Positions 46,007-57,525 are shown, counted from the stretch's first letter. The stretch: 64,000 bases of DNA from Novosphingobium sp. Chol11 (GCA_945906105.1 CAMDQO010000001.1:124001-188000), one strand, 5' to 3'. Numbers and translations: made by a program. The notes: generated by a model not told the origin, from the sequence alone.

Positions 46007-48865
46007 ATGGAGCCACAACAACACCTCTACCTGGTCGATGGATCGGCCTATATCTTCCGCGCCTATCACCGCCTGCCGCCGCTCACCAACCCGCAAGGTG
46101 TGCCGGTGGGTGCGGTCTATGGTTACACCACCATGTTGTGGAAATTGGCCGAAGATCTGCACAAAGCCGATGGTCCGACGCATCTCGCCGTTGTGCTCGA
46201 CAAGGCCGGGACCAGCTTTCGCAACGCCATGTATAGTGAGTACAAAGCGAATCGCCCGCCCGCTCCGGAAGATCTGCGGCCCCAGTTCCCCCTGATTCGC
46301 GATGCGACTCGTGCGTTTTCCTTGCCGATGATCGAGGAAGACGATGTCGAGGCAGATGATATGATCGCAAGCTATGCTCGCGCCGCTACGGAGCGGGGCT
46401 GGGCGGTTACCATCGTTTCCTCGGACAAGGATCTGATGCAGTTGATCGGTCCGGACGGAAACGATGGCAAGATCGACATGCTCGATACGATGAAGAACAT
46501 CCGTATCGACGTTGCCGAAGTGGTCGAGAAATTCGGTGTCGAGCCGACGCTAGTCGGTGATGTGCTGGCGCTGATGGGTGATTCGGCTGACAACGTCCCC
46601 GGTATCCGCGGCATTGGTCCCAAGACCGCGACCAAGCTGATCCAGGAGTTTGGCGATCTTGAGGCCACACTCGCCGCCGCGCCGGAGATGAAGCCCTCCA
46701 AGATGCGCGACAGCCTAATCGAGCAGGCCGATATGGCGCGCCTTTCCCGGCGGCTGGTGCAGCTGAAGGAAGATTGCCCGCTGCCGATGGCGCTTGATGA
46801 TTTCAAGCTGGCCGAAATTCCGCACGATCCTCTGATACCCTTCCTGACCGAGCACGGTTTCACCAGTCTGCTCAAGCGGCTGGGTGATGGGCGCGGCAGC
46901 CCTGAGCGGACGACCAAGCTCAATCCGGCCAAGCCGGTCAATGCCCCCGCCCTTGCCCTTTCCCCTGCTGCACAGGCCAGCCGCCCGCCGCTTGCCGATA
47001 TGCCGCCGGTCGATCATTCCGCCTACCAATGCGTGCAGACGCGTGAGGCGCTGGCAAGCTGGATCGAACGGGGCTTTGCCGCACGGCTGCTGGCTTTCGA
47101 TACCGAAACCTCGGCGCTTGATGCCATGCGCGCCGATCTCGTCGGGATCAGCCTCGCGCTCGGGCCGAATGATGCCTGCTACATCCCGCTTGGCCATGGC
47201 GGCACCGATATGTTTTCCGACAAGCCGCAGCAGATAGATCGCGCCGAGGCGCTGGCCATGCTCAAGCCATTGCTGGAAAGCGATGCGGTGCTGAAAGTCG
47301 GCCAGAACGCCAAGTACGATCTCAACGTGCTGGTGCGCTATGGGATCAATGTCAGCCCAATCGACGACACCATGGTGATGAGCTTCGATCTTGATGCCGG
47401 GCGCGGTGAGGATGGCCCAAATGGCATCAGCTTTGGCGGGCATGGCATGGACGAGCTTTCCCAGCGCCACCTTGGCCACACCTGCATCGCCTTCAAGGAG
47501 GTTTGCGGCACCGGCAAAAAGGCGATCTCCTTCGCCGAAGTGCCGCTGGACCGCGCCACGCACTATGCCGCTGAGGATGCGGACGTCACCTGGCGGCTGC
47601 ACAGGGTGCTCAAGGCGCGGCTGTCTGAGGAAGCTGCGACGCGGATCTATGAGCGGGTTGACCGTCCGCTGGTGCCGGTCGTCGCGGGCATGGAGCGGCG
47701 CGGCATCAAGGTTGATCGTGAACGACTGGCGCGGCTCTCGGGTGAATTCGCCGAGGCCATAGGCGCGCTGGAGGGCGAAATCCACACCCTTGCCGGACAG
47801 GAATTTACCATCGGCAGCCCCAAGCAGCTGGGGGATATCCTGTTTGACAAGCTGGGCTACAAGGGCGGTAAGAAGGGCAAGAGCGGGCAATATTCCACCG
47901 ACCTATCAGTGCTCGAAAAGCTGGTCGACGAAGGTGCTGAAGTCGCCACCAAGGTGCTCGAATGGCGGCAACTGTCAAAGTTGCGCTCAACCTATACCGA
48001 GGCGCTGCAGGCGGCGATCAACCCCGATACCGGGCGCGTCCACACCAGTTACTCTCTGGTCGGCGCGCAGACCGGGCGGCTGTCCTCGACCGAACCCAAC
48101 CTGCAGAACATCCCGATCCGCACCGAACTTGGCCGCCAGATCCGCGAGGCCTTTGTGGCTGAGCCCGGGAATGTCCTGCTTGCCGCCGATTACAGCCAGA
48201 TCGAGCTGCGGCTGGCCGCGCATATGGCAGATGTGCCCGAACTCAAGGAAGCTTTCGCGGCGGGAGAGGATATTCACGCCCGCACCGCCAAGGAGCTGTT
48301 CGGCGAGATCAACCGCGAGACGCGCGGGCGGGCCAAGACGATCAACTTCGCCATCCTCTATGGCATCAGCCGCTGGGGTCTCGCCGGACGGCTGGGAGTT
48401 ACTTCCGACGAAGCGCAGGCGATGATCGACCGCTATTTCGAGCGCTTCCCCGGCATCCGCCGCTATATCCACGCGACCATCGAAGGCGTTCGTGAGCGGG
48501 GTTATTCCGAAACCCTGTTCGGCCGCAAATGCTGGTTCCCGCGCATTTCCTCGCAGAACGGCGCCGAACGCCAAGGCAGCGAACGCGCCGCGATCAACGC
48601 GCCGATACAAGGCACCTGCGCCGACATCATCAAGCGGGCGATGGTGCGGATGGGTCCTGCTTTGGCAGAGGCAGGGTTGGGTAAGGTCAGGATGCTGCTG
48701 CAAGTGCATGACGAGCTGGTGTTCGAACTGCCCGAGGGAGACGTTGCGGCTGCGTCAGTGGTGATCAGGCGCGTGATGGCCGATGCGGCGGAACCGAGCG
48801 TGAAGCTGGACGTGCCTTTGGGGGTTGAGATTGGCACAGGGAGAAGCTGGGGCGCGGCGCATTGA
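46007..48865 (+). CDS. polA: DNA polymerase I
   Basis: Repair and primer-removal polymerase of 952 residues. The ATG at 46007 gives MEPQQHLYLVDGSAYIFRAY, the usual PolA start; the longer frame from 45920 lacks features. The 5' nuclease domain covers about residues 1-290 (YKANRPPAPEDL, GDSADNVPGIRGIGPKTA). The 3'-5' exonuclease domain is intact, with LAFDTETSALDAM near 365 and HYAAEDADVTWRLH further on. The polymerase has motif A LLAADYSQIELRLAA (about 724), motif B with KTINFAILYG (about 778) and motif C QVHDELV (about 899). Confidence 0.97.
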   Translation: MEPQQHLYLVDGSAYIFRAYHRLPPLTNPQGVPVGAVYGYTTMLWKLAEDLHKADGPTHLAVVLDKAGTSFRNAMYSEYKANRPPAPEDLRPQFPLIRDATRAFSLPMIEEDDVEADDMIASYARAATERGWAVTIVSSDKDLMQLIGPDGNDGKIDMLDTMKNIRIDVAEVVEKFGVEPTLVGDVLALMGDSADNVPGIRGIGPKTATKLIQEFGDLEATLAAAPEMKPSKMRDSLIEQADMARLSRRLVQLKEDCPLPMALDDFKLAEIPHDPLIPFLTEHGFTSLLKRLGDGRGSPERTTKLNPAKPVNAPALALSPAAQASRPPLADMPPVDHSAYQCVQTREALASWIERGFAARLLAFDTETSALDAMRADLVGISLALGPNDACYIPLGHGGTDMFSDKPQQIDRAEALAMLKPLLESDAVLKVGQNAKYDLNVLVRYGINVSPIDDTMVMSFDLDAGRGEDGPNGISFGGHGMDELSQRHLGHTCIAFKEVCGTGKKAISFAEVPLDRATHYAAEDADVTWRLHRVLKARLSEEAATRIYERVDRPLVPVVAGMERRGIKVDRERLARLSGEFAEAIGALEGEIHTLAGQEFTIGSPKQLGDILFDKLGYKGGKKGKSGQYSTDLSVLEKLVDEGAEVATKVLEWRQLSKLRSTYTEALQAAINPDTGRVHTSYSLVGAQTGRLSSTEPNLQNIPIRTELGRQIREAFVAEPGNVLLAADYSQIELRLAAHMADVPELKEAFAAGEDIHARTAKELFGEINRETRGRAKTINFAILYGISRWGLAGRLGVTSDEAQAMIDRYFERFPGIRRYIHATIEGVRERGYSETLFGRKCWFPRISSQNGAERQGSERAAINAPIQGTCADIIKRAMVRMGPALAEAGLGKVRMLLQVHDELVFELPEGDVAAASVVIRRVMADAAEPSVKLDVPLGVEIGTGRSWGAAH

Positions 48866-49025
48866 GGGATGCGAGCCGCCAGAAATAATTCAGATCAGGA
48901 TTGAACCTCATCGCGCGCTTCAACGACTTGTTGATGAGCCGCGATTAGTCACAATGAACTTCCTTGATAGCGGACTCACCGGATCGCCCCGTCAATGATG
49001 CGGGCACAGATGATGGAGATAAGCT

Positions 49026-49919
49026 ATGAAGAAGTTAACTTTGGCCGTGGCCCTGCTTGCAGCAGGAACCGCCGCGACATCAGCCTCGGCACAGAATATT
49101 CAGGGGCCAACTCAGATCGTCGGGGTAACGACCATGATCACCAACGGGAACCCCACATACCCGCTCAGCCAGATTGCCGATGGCATTTTTGCTCCCACAC
49201 CATTTAACGGGTTTCAGGGCACCGATGGCATGATCGGCACACTCACCTTCAATCTTGACAAGGCCTATGACATCGACGGTGCCTGGCTGTGGAACGACAT
49301 CAATGTCAGGGCAGAAGGGGTCAAAAGCTATTCGTTGAATTTCTATGATGCCGCAAACAACCAGATCGGAGGAACGCTAGGCCCGTTCAACACGATTCCG
49401 GGGCAGGTTGCCGCGCACAATGAGAACTTTGCCCCGGTCAATAACGTCAAGCGGGTGGATATGGTCATTCACTCAGTTCAGAATGTGGCAAACACCTATG
49501 CCAAGCGCGTCGAAATTCGCGAAGTTGCCTTTAATGGCAAGCCATCGGGCGAACCGCCCTTCGTGATGGCGGGTGATCACTACCAATGCTACCGGATTCC
49601 GGAATCGAAACCGCTTGCCTATGAAAATCTGCAGGTCAGCGATCAGTTTGGCCGGGCACAGATTGTGCTGGGCCGCCCGGTCACGATCTGCAATCCTTCG
49701 ACCAAGGTTCACAAGGAACGGCGTTTCAAAGTATCCAATCCGCGGCTCCATCTGGTCTGCTATGATCTGGCAAAGCAATCTGATCAGCAGCGCAGGCGTG
49801 GGGTTCGTTTCAACAACCAGATGGGTCCGGGAGACGCAATCGTCTTTGAACGTCAGACCTTCTGCGTTCCTTCGATCAAGAAGCTGATCGATACACGGGA
49901 ATCGCCGCTCGATCAGTAA
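49026..49919 (+). CDS. Exported protein with galactose-binding-like N-terminus and DUF7450-like C-terminus
   Basis: A 297-residue secreted protein. The signal peptide is KKLTLAVALLAAGTAATSASA, with GGAG eight bases before the ATG. Residues about 25-165 form a discoidin-like domain (ADGIFAP, GTLTFNLDKAYDIDGAWLWN, KRVEIREVAF). The rest has a duplicated pattern of a Cys-containing strand (HYQCYRIPES, LHLVCYDLAK), a QFG or MGPG turn, and a closing Cys-Pro motif (TICNPSTK, FCVPSIKK). This matches what I know as DUF7450. Function unknown; surface or periplasmic carbohydrate binding is possible. Confidence 0.7.
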   Translation: MKKLTLAVALLAAGTAATSASAQNIQGPTQIVGVTTMITNGNPTYPLSQIADGIFAPTPFNGFQGTDGMIGTLTFNLDKAYDIDGAWLWNDINVRAEGVKSYSLNFYDAANNQIGGTLGPFNTIPGQVAAHNENFAPVNNVKRVDMVIHSVQNVANTYAKRVEIREVAFNGKPSGEPPFVMAGDHYQCYRIPESKPLAYENLQVSDQFGRAQIVLGRPVTICNPSTKVHKERRFKVSNPRLHLVCYDLAKQSDQQRRRGVRFNNQMGPGDAIVFERQTFCVPSIKKLIDTRESPLDQ

Positions 49920-49947
49920 TCGTCCAAGGCTGTAATAAAGACAAATT

Positions 49948-49979
49948 TCCGGGCCGGGATCATCCTCGGCCCGGATTTT
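49948..49979 (+). terminator. Rho-independent terminator
   Basis: TCCGGGCCGGG (49948-49958) pairs with CCTCGGCCCGGA (49964-49975), followed by four T. It closes the exported-protein gene, facing the end of the AAA ATPase. Confidence 0.85.
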
Positions 49980-49997
49980 CCGGTTCAGCCCAAAGCC

Positions 49998-52354
<2,357 letters not shown>

Positions 52355-52438
52355 CTAGGAACGGAAGGCGCGGATTGCAAACCCCGGTCGTTACCGACCT
52401 TTCCCCGGAGAGGGACAAAACCCCTCCCGGGCAGGGAC

Positions 52439-52515
52439 AAAAAAGGCCCGGTCGTTGCCGACCGGGCCTATGCAGTTTTGGGAGAGGATGCCTGAAAGGC
52501 ACCCCCTATGTGCGA
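52439..52515 (-). ncRNA. Candidate small RNA, or 3' UTR, ending in a strong terminator
   Basis: On the - strand a hairpin from GGTGCCT and AGGCATCC (about 52486-52504) is followed by a single-stranded CCTCTCCC, resembling anti-ribosome-site motifs of alphaproteobacterial small RNAs. Then comes a perfect stem AGGCCCGGTCG/CGACCGGGCCT (52444-52469) with T6. A TTGCAC about 17 to 19 bases before CATAGG could be its promoter. The stress-protein stop is 185 bases upstream, so a long 3' UTR is the alternative. The 5' end is a guess. Confidence 0.4.
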
Positions 52516-52536
52516 CTCGGGCAGTTTTTGTGCAAG

Positions 52537-52570
52537 TGCGAAATATGCGATTTCAGATGCATATTTCGCA
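52537..52570. promoter_or_regulatory. 12-bp perfect inverted repeat, operator-like
   Basis: TGCGAAATATGC and GCATATTTCGCA flank GATTTCAGAT. The dyad is AT-rich against a GC-rich background and sits just upstream of the proposed small RNA promoter. It may bind a dimeric regulator. Confidence 0.5.
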
Positions 52571-52699
52571 ACTTATGCCGTATCCTACTAAAAAACAGTA
52601 ATAATCCTTATGTAAGCCGCTGTGCAGGAGCATTATCAAGAGCCATTACCTCACCTGACACCGCTATTTGTGCTGCACTGCAACTTATTCCATGGACCA

Positions 52700-53482
52700 T
52701 CAATGCGCCAAGAGCAGCGCTGGGCCATCGGCATTTCCCAAAAAGCTGCGCGTCACGCCGCCGAACAGGAACTCGCGGATCCGGCTGTGGCCAAAGGCAC
52801 CCATGACCAGCACTTCGCAGCCACGAAGCTGCAATTCGCGCGACAAGGTATCTTCTACAGAGCCAATGCGCGGCAGAACCTGCAATTCGGCGCGGACGCC
52901 GTGGCGCGAAAGATATTCCACCGCATCGGTGGCTGGCCATTCAGTGGGCACATCCTCCACCGTAATAACCACCACCTCGCCGCATCCGGCGAGCAGCGGC
53001 ACTGCGGCGCGCATTGCCGCCGCCGCCTCAGCGCTGCCATCCCAAGCAATGCCGACAGAACGCAGCGGGAATGTCAGCAGCTTGTCATCATTCACCGCCA
53101 GCACCGCGCAGCGTGAGGCCAGCGGCAGATCGCCAGCCATCGGGTCAGAGCGGGCGATGATGACCACATCGGCAAGTCGTCCAGCGCGAGTCAGAGCGGC
53201 AACCGGTTCGGTTTCGGCGCGCAGCACAGTGCAGGTCACGTCCTGTCCAGCGAGACGCTTATCCATCTCGCGAGCAAAGGCATCATCGCTGGCAATGGCT
53301 TCCTGCAACGCATCAGTTGCCACCATGGCACCGCCCATCGCATCCACGGCGGTATAGTGCGCGGTCGGCGTATCAACCAACAGCGTGACATGGCCATCCG
53401 TCATGCGGGCGAGCGACAAGCCGGTTTCGACCCGCGATTTACCGGCAGAACCATTTTCGGCATGGATCAGAATTGAACGCAT
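52700..53482 (-). CDS. Tandem-domain universal stress protein
   Basis: Cytoplasmic UspA-type protein of 260 residues. The ATG at 53482 (MRSILIHAENG) follows a GAGAGG site; an upstream frame start at 53572 has no features. The first domain reads RSILIHAENGSAGKSRVETG. The second starts near residue 138 (SVGIAWDGSAEAAAAMRAA) and ends with the ATP-binding block VLVMGAFGHSRIREFLFGGV, matching the Gly-x2-Gly-x9-Gly(S/T) family motif. An FNR-like box lies 61-74 bases upstream, so induction at low oxygen is likely. Confidence 0.9.
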   Translation of the reverse strand: MRSILIHAENGSAGKSRVETGLSLARMTDGHVTLLVDTPTAHYTAVDAMGGAMVATDALQEAIASDDAFAREMDKRLAGQDVTCTVLRAETEPVAALTRAGRLADVVIIARSDPMAGDLPLASRCAVLAVNDDKLLTFPLRSVGIAWDGSAEAAAAMRAAVPLLAGCGEVVVITVEDVPTEWPATDAVEYLSRHGVRAELQVLPRIGSVEDTLSRELQLRGCEVLVMGAFGHSRIREFLFGGVTRSFLGNADGPALLLAH

Positions 53483-53542
53483 AAAGAAAATCCTCTCATC
53501 ATCGACCGTGAAATATGTGGCCATGTATCGGCACCAATGGCC

Positions 53543-53556
53543 ATGATGTAGATCAA
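53543..53556 (-). promoter_or_regulatory. FNR/Anr-type binding site upstream of the stress protein
   Basis: TTGATCTACATCAT on the - strand matches the consensus TTGAT-N4-ATCAA at nine of ten fixed positions. It is 61 to 74 bases before the start codon, a spacing that fits activation from about -41. Assignment to an FNR-family protein is inference. Confidence 0.6.
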
Positions 53557-53703
53557 TTCCTGCGCTTGCCATGGCTTCTAATTCGACCTAGCTCAGCCGT
53601 ATCCTCTGGCTGCAGAGTTCGGGATGACAGAAACGCCACCAGGCCTTAGGGAGTGGGCTGATCAGATCTGGCGCGGCATTTCCTGCGCCCATGCGGAGGA
53701 ATC

Positions 53704-54411
53704 ATGAACAAGCTTTTCCCTAATGCCACTGCCGCGCTCGATGGGCTGTTGAAAGACGGCATGCTGATCGCCAGCGGCGGCTTTGGCCTGTGCGGTGTCC
53801 CTGAAAGGTTGCTCGATGCGATTGTTGAAAGCGGCGTCAAAGACCTGACTTTCGCCAGCAACAATGCCGGGATTGATGGCGAAGGCATCGGCAAGCTGCT
53901 GCGCACCCGCCAGGTCAAGAAGATGATGGCTAGCTATGTGGGTGAGAACAAGGAATTTGAGCGCCAGTATCTTGCCGGTGAGCTCGAAGTCGAATTTTGT
54001 CCGCAAGGCACTTTGGCCGAACGCATGCGTGCGGGCGGTGCAGGTATTCCCGGGTTTTACACCAAGACCGGTGTTGGCACTCTGGTGTCAGAGGGCAAGG
54101 AAGTGAAGAATTTCGGCGGACAAGACTATATCCTTGAGCGCGGCATCTTCGCCGATCTGGCCTTGGTCAAGGCGTGGAAGGCGGACACCACCGGCAATGT
54201 CGTGTTCCGCAAGACTGCGCGCAATTTCAACGTGCCCGCCGGGCAATGCGGCCGGGTCTGCGTGGTTGAAGTGGAGGAAGTGGTGCCCGCTGGCAGCCTT
54301 GATCCCGAAGCGATCCACCTGCCGGGCGTCTATGTGCAGCGCATGATCATCGGCAGCCCCTATGACAAGAAGATCGAATTCCGCACCGTTCGGGAAACCG
54401 AGGCGGCCTGA
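53704..54411 (+). CDS. scoA: 3-oxoacid CoA-transferase subunit A
   Basis: Alpha subunit (235 residues) of succinyl-CoA:3-ketoacid CoA-transferase, which activates acetoacetate for ketone-body or PHB-related metabolism. Seen: [17 protein letters not shown], the [15 protein letters not shown] segment, [19 protein letters not shown], and [11 protein letters not shown], all standard. GCGGAGGAATC precedes the start. Its stop overlaps the next start (TGATG). The B subunit is not adjacent: an HAD-like lipoprotein gene lies between. Confidence 0.93.
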   Translation: MNKLFPNATAALDGLLKDGMLIASGGFGLCGVPERLLDAIVESGVKDLTFASNNAGIDGEGIGKLLRTRQVKKMMASYVGENKEFERQYLAGELEVEFCPQGTLAERMRAGGAGIPGFYTKTGVGTLVSEGKEVKNFGGQDYILERGIFADLALVKAWKADTTGNVVFRKTARNFNVPAGQCGRVCVVEVEEVVPAGSLDPEAIHLPGVYVQRMIIGSPYDKKIEFRTVRETEAA

Positions 54412-55505
54412 TGCCAGCGCGTTCCGATCAGCGGAGATTCTTGCAGCTGGTGCTGGTGCTGGGCATGATCCCCGCGCTCGGCGGCTGCGTGGCGGCGGCG
54501 ATTCCGGTGATTGCCGGAGCCTTGGTCGCCAAGAAGCAGGTCGATGGGGGTTCTTCCAAGAGCAGGAATACTGCTGCCTCCAATCCTCCGGTGGAAAAGC
54601 GTGTCGCGGTTTTCGTTGGCGAAAGCAGTGCCAAGGCGACGCTGGCACCGACGACACTATACGGAGCGAAGCCCAGCGCCACGCCTGCTGCGAAGCCGGT
54701 TGAACTGGTGCCTGTGGCCGTGCCAGATGTTGTTGTCAGCGCTGCGCCAAAGTCCAGCGACGGGCTGGCAGTTGTTGCGCCCCTAACGACACCGCCCGCC
54801 CCCACGCTGGTTCAGCCCAAGCTTGCCGAATTGCCGGTGATCAGCGCCGCTCCTGCAATCAAGCCAATGGCAAAGGTGGAAACTGCACCACAAGCGGCCA
54901 TTGCCAAGCCAAAGCCCAAGCCAACTCTCTCCGCACCGCCCGCGCCGCTGTCCAGCAAGAGCAGCGGCTATCTGGGGCTGACCGCCTATGCGATTTCGCG
55001 CGCCAATTCGCCCGAGGCGGATGCCGTGCTCGATGTGATTGACCCCAATGATCCCTTGGGTGAGCCGCGCCGTCCGCAATGCGGGGGGCTTGCCCCTGCC
55101 GTAGTGATTGATCTCGATCCAGCGCTGGATGCCTTCAATCCTGGTGCCGCTACGGCGCAGCCGGGGCTTGGCGATGCTCTGGCAGCCCTGCGCGCCGCCG
55201 GAATCACCGTGATGTGGTCATCAGCCTTGCCGGTCGAGCTTGCGGAAAAGGTCCATGCTGCATTGGCGCGCACCGGCCTCGATCCCAGCCGCACAGATCG
55301 CCTGCTACTGCTCAAAGGAGCGGGTGATCGCAAACAGGCACGCCGCCTTGGCGCAGCGCGCAACTGGTGCGTTATCGCCATGGCCGGGGACCGACGCGGC
55401 GATTTTGACGAAGTTTTCGATTATCTACGCGATCCCGATACAAGGATCCCGGCCGATGCGCTGTTTGGCGCAGGCTGGTTCCTTGCACCCCCCCCAATTC
55501 CATAG
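54411..55505 (+). CDS. HAD-like lipoprotein between CoA-transferase subunit genes
   Basis: A 364-residue lipoprotein precursor. The signal sequence ends in the lipobox ALGGC (Cys26), followed by a hydrophobic Ala/Val stretch and a 150-residue Pro/Ala/Lys-rich linker. The C-terminal 170 residues resemble class B/C acid phosphatases of the HAD superfamily: [12 protein letters not shown] (motif I, DxD present but the following Thr/Val position is Ala), TVMWSSAL (motif II), LLLLKG (Lys) and [15 protein letters not shown] (motif IV). Activity may be reduced. The start overlaps the scoA stop. Why it sits in a CoA-transferase operon is unclear. Confidence 0.7.
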   Translation: MPARSDQRRFLQLVLVLGMIPALGGCVAAAIPVIAGALVAKKQVDGGSSKSRNTAASNPPVEKRVAVFVGESSAKATLAPTTLYGAKPSATPAAKPVELVPVAVPDVVVSAAPKSSDGLAVVAPLTTPPAPTLVQPKLAELPVISAAPAIKPMAKVETAPQAAIAKPKPKPTLSAPPAPLSSKSSGYLGLTAYAISRANSPEADAVLDVIDPNDPLGEPRRPQCGGLAPAVVIDLDPALDAFNPGAATAQPGLGDALAALRAAGITVMWSSALPVELAEKVHAALARTGLDPSRTDRLLLLKGAGDRKQARRLGAARNWCVIAMAGDRRGDFDEVFDYLRDPDTRIPADALFGAGWFLAPPPIP

Positions 55506-55537
55506 GCCCCAATTTCCATAGGCCCCCATTCCACAGG
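55494..55537 (+). repeat. Three imperfect tandem repeats before scoB
   Basis: CCAATTCCATAGG (55494-55506), CCAATTTCCATAGG (55509-55522) and CCATTCCACAGG (55526-55537). They span the stop of the lipoprotein gene and end 12 bases before the scoB start. They look like a local duplication that may affect scoB translation. Confidence 0.75.
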
Positions 55538-55549
55538 ACTGTAAAACAG

Positions 55550-56209
55550 ATGACCACCCATGATGGCCTGACCAAAGGCTGGACCCGCGACCAAATGGCG
55601 GCCCGCGCCGCACAAGAGCTGGAGGATGGCTATTATGTCAATCTCGGCATCGGCATCCCGACTCTGGTGGCCAACCACGTGCCTGCGGGTATGGAAGTGA
55701 CGTTGCAATCGGAAAACGGCATGCTCGGCATCGGGCCGTTCCCCACGGATGACGAGGTCGATGCCGATCTGATCAATGCCGGCAAGCAGACGATCAGTGA
55801 ACTGCCGCATTCCGCCTATTTTGATAGCGCGGCGAGCTTCGCCATGATCCGTGGCGGGCATATTGATCTGACCGTGCTGGGCGCAATGGAAGTGGCCGAA
55901 AATGGCGATATCGCCAACTGGATGATCCCCGGCAAGATGATCAAGGGCATGGGCGGCGCGATGGACCTTGTTGCGGGCGTCAAGAAGATCATCGTCGTCA
56001 TGGAGCACTGCGCCAAGGACGGTAGCCCCAAGTTCATTCCGGCCTGCACCTTGCCGCTGACGGGTCGCAATGTCGTCGATATGGTGATCACCGACCTTGC
56101 AGTGTTCCGGCGCGAGGATCACAGTTCACCTTTCCGACTCGTCGAGCTCGCACCGGGCGTGACGAATGCGGAACTGCGCAGCAGAACCACGGCGCATTAT
56201 GTCGATTAG
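55550..56209 (+). CDS. scoB: 3-oxoacid CoA-transferase subunit B
   Basis: Beta subunit (219 residues) carrying the catalytic glutamate that forms the enzyme-CoA thioester: [12 protein letters not shown] (Glu55). Other features are [39 protein letters not shown] and [12 protein letters not shown]. Normal length. It would pair with ScoA at 53704, from which it is separated by about 1.1 kb. Confidence 0.93.
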   Translation: MTTHDGLTKGWTRDQMAARAAQELEDGYYVNLGIGIPTLVANHVPAGMEVTLQSENGMLGIGPFPTDDEVDADLINAGKQTISELPHSAYFDSAASFAMIRGGHIDLTVLGAMEVAENGDIANWMIPGKMIKGMGGAMDLVAGVKKIIVVMEHCAKDGSPKFIPACTLPLTGRNVVDMVITDLAVFRREDHSSPFRLVELAPGVTNAELRSRTTAHYVD

Positions 56210-56219
56210 GGAACCCATC

Positions 56220-56768
56220 ATGACTGATCTTGCCACTATCCCGCTTGCCCGTATCGACGGTGCCTATGACAGCCTGGCCGAGCATCACGGCAAGGTGCTG
56301 TTGATCGTCAATGTCGCCAGCAAATGCGGCCTGACCCCGCAGTATGAAGGGCTGGAGCAGCTCTATCAGCGCTACAAGGATGAAGGACTGGAAGTGCTGG
56401 GCTTTCCTGCCAACGATTTTGGCGGGCAAGAGCCGGGCAGCGATGATGAAATCGCCGATTTCTGCTCGGTGAATTACAACGTCTCGTTCCCGATGTTCAC
56501 CAAGGGCGATGTTACCGGCGTGGCCAAGCAGCCGCTCTATGCGGCGCTGACCCAGGGTATGCCCAAGAAAGATGGCAATGCCGAGGAATGGCGTGAAAAG
56601 CTGCGCGGTTATGGCATGACGCCGACCGAAGACCCCGAAGTGCTGTGGAATTTTGAAAAGTTCCTGATCGGCCGCGATGGCCAGATTGCGGCGCGCTTCT
56701 CGCCCGCGACCACGCCTGACGACATGGCACTGGTCGGCGCGATCGAAGTGGAGCTGGCGAAAGCCTGA
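56220..56768 (+). CDS. Glutathione peroxidase family protein
   Basis: Thiol peroxidase of 182 residues, reducing peroxides with glutathione or thioredoxin. The ATG at 56220 (MTDLATIPL) is preferred over a frame start within scoB. Motifs: VNVASKCGLTPQYEGLEQLY with peroxidatic Cys36, GFPANDFGGQEPG with Gln70, and WNFEKFLIGRDG with the Trp-Asn pair. It starts ten bases after scoB. The stop lies in a 17-base triplicate repeat. Confidence 0.92.
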   Translation: MTDLATIPLARIDGAYDSLAEHHGKVLLIVNVASKCGLTPQYEGLEQLYQRYKDEGLEVLGFPANDFGGQEPGSDDEIADFCSVNYNVSFPMFTKGDVTGVAKQPLYAALTQGMPKKDGNAEEWREKLRGYGMTPTEDPEVLWNFEKFLIGRDGQIAARFSPATTPDDMALVGAIEVELAKA

Positions 56769-56815
56769 TCATGGGCGCGGTCTGATCATGGGCGCGATCT
56801 GATCATGGGCAGGGT
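56765..56815 (+). repeat. Triplicated 17-bp unit around a start codon
   Basis: CTGATCATGGGCGCGGT, CTGATCATGGGCGCGAT and CTGATCATGGGCAGGGT follow each other without gaps. The first contains the gpx stop and the third contains the ATG of the next gene. Each copy holds an ATG, and because 17 is not a multiple of three these are in different frames; the first two are followed by quick stops. Confidence 0.9.
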
Positions 56816-57473
56816 CAGCGAGGCATTTCGCGACCGCTATCTCGATGTTCTGGCATCGGTCTATATCTACAACGAGCATCGCGGCTACACCTCGCTTGAC
56901 CGGGTGCTGGCGGCGGTGCGCAGGCGTTGCCCGGAGGACTTGGCCTTCATCGCGGAAGTCGAGAAGCATCGCGGCGACGAGCACAAGCATTACCTGATGT
57001 TCAAGCGCTGGTTCGAGCGGCAGGGGCTGATGCCGCTCGCGCTCGATCGCAGTGTCGGCCACATTGATCGCTTCATCCTGCGCGCCTTTGGCTGCACTAT
57101 CGAGGAGCTGGATACCGAGGCGCTGCTGGCCCGGAGCGGCGAGTTTGAGAAGTTGTGCCGGGTGATCATACTCACTGAACAACGCGGACTGGCGCAGGTT
57201 GCGGTGCTGCTGAAAAACCGCGCGGTGCTCTCCGATCCGGTGATGACGCGGATATTTCAGGTGGTCCACAAGGATGAGCCCGATCACTTTCTGCCCTATC
57301 AGCACTGGCTGGAGCGCAACGGCGGGCAATTGGTACGCTGGCAGGAAAAGCTGACAGATTTCTGGATCCACCGCGCACTGTTGCTGGGCAAAATTCCGGC
57401 GATCTTTCTCAATCGAGGATTGGCCCGGATGGATCATTGGCCGCATGAGGAGGACGTGCCAGAAGTGGCTTGA
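56805..57473 (+). CDS. Ferritin-like diiron-type protein
   Basis: All-helical protein of 222 residues with iron-ligand-like motifs: FIAEVEKHRGDEHKHYLMF near residues 46-64 (Glu, Glu-x2-His), IILTEQRGLAQV near 120 and VVHKDEPDHFLPY near 150 (Glu-x2-His). Such patterns define ferritin-like domains of oxidoreductases or iron-storage proteins. The start sits in the third copy of a 17-base repeat. The arsR promoter overlaps its last codon. Whether it takes part in arsenic or oxidative stress defence is unknown. Confidence 0.65.
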   Translation: MGRVSEAFRDRYLDVLASVYIYNEHRGYTSLDRVLAAVRRRCPEDLAFIAEVEKHRGDEHKHYLMFKRWFERQGLMPLALDRSVGHIDRFILRAFGCTIEELDTEALLARSGEFEKLCRVIILTEQRGLAQVAVLLKNRAVLSDPVMTRIFQVVHKDEPDHFLPYQHWLERNGGQLVRWQEKLTDFWIHRALLLGKIPAIFLNRGLARMDHWPHEEDVPEVA

Positions 57474-57521
57474 CAGGCAATTTAATTCCACTATTCGAAA
57501 TATATCGAAATATGGAATTAA
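57470..57521 (+). promoter_or_regulatory. Promoter and operator of the arsenic operon
   Basis: TTGACA (57470-57475) and TATTCG (57492-57497) form a promoter with 16-base spacing. TTAATTCCA (57482-57490) and TGGAATTAA (57513-57521) are perfect inverted repeats. Between them TTCGAAATA and TCGAAATA are tandem. The dyad covers the -10 and the start region, as expected for ArsR repression. Confidence 0.72.
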
Positions 57522-57525
57522 AGTT

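Noticed and set aside
52480..52510. tRNA-like fragment
   Set aside because: Only one short stem-loop is present; no full cloverleaf or T-arm consensus can be drawn.
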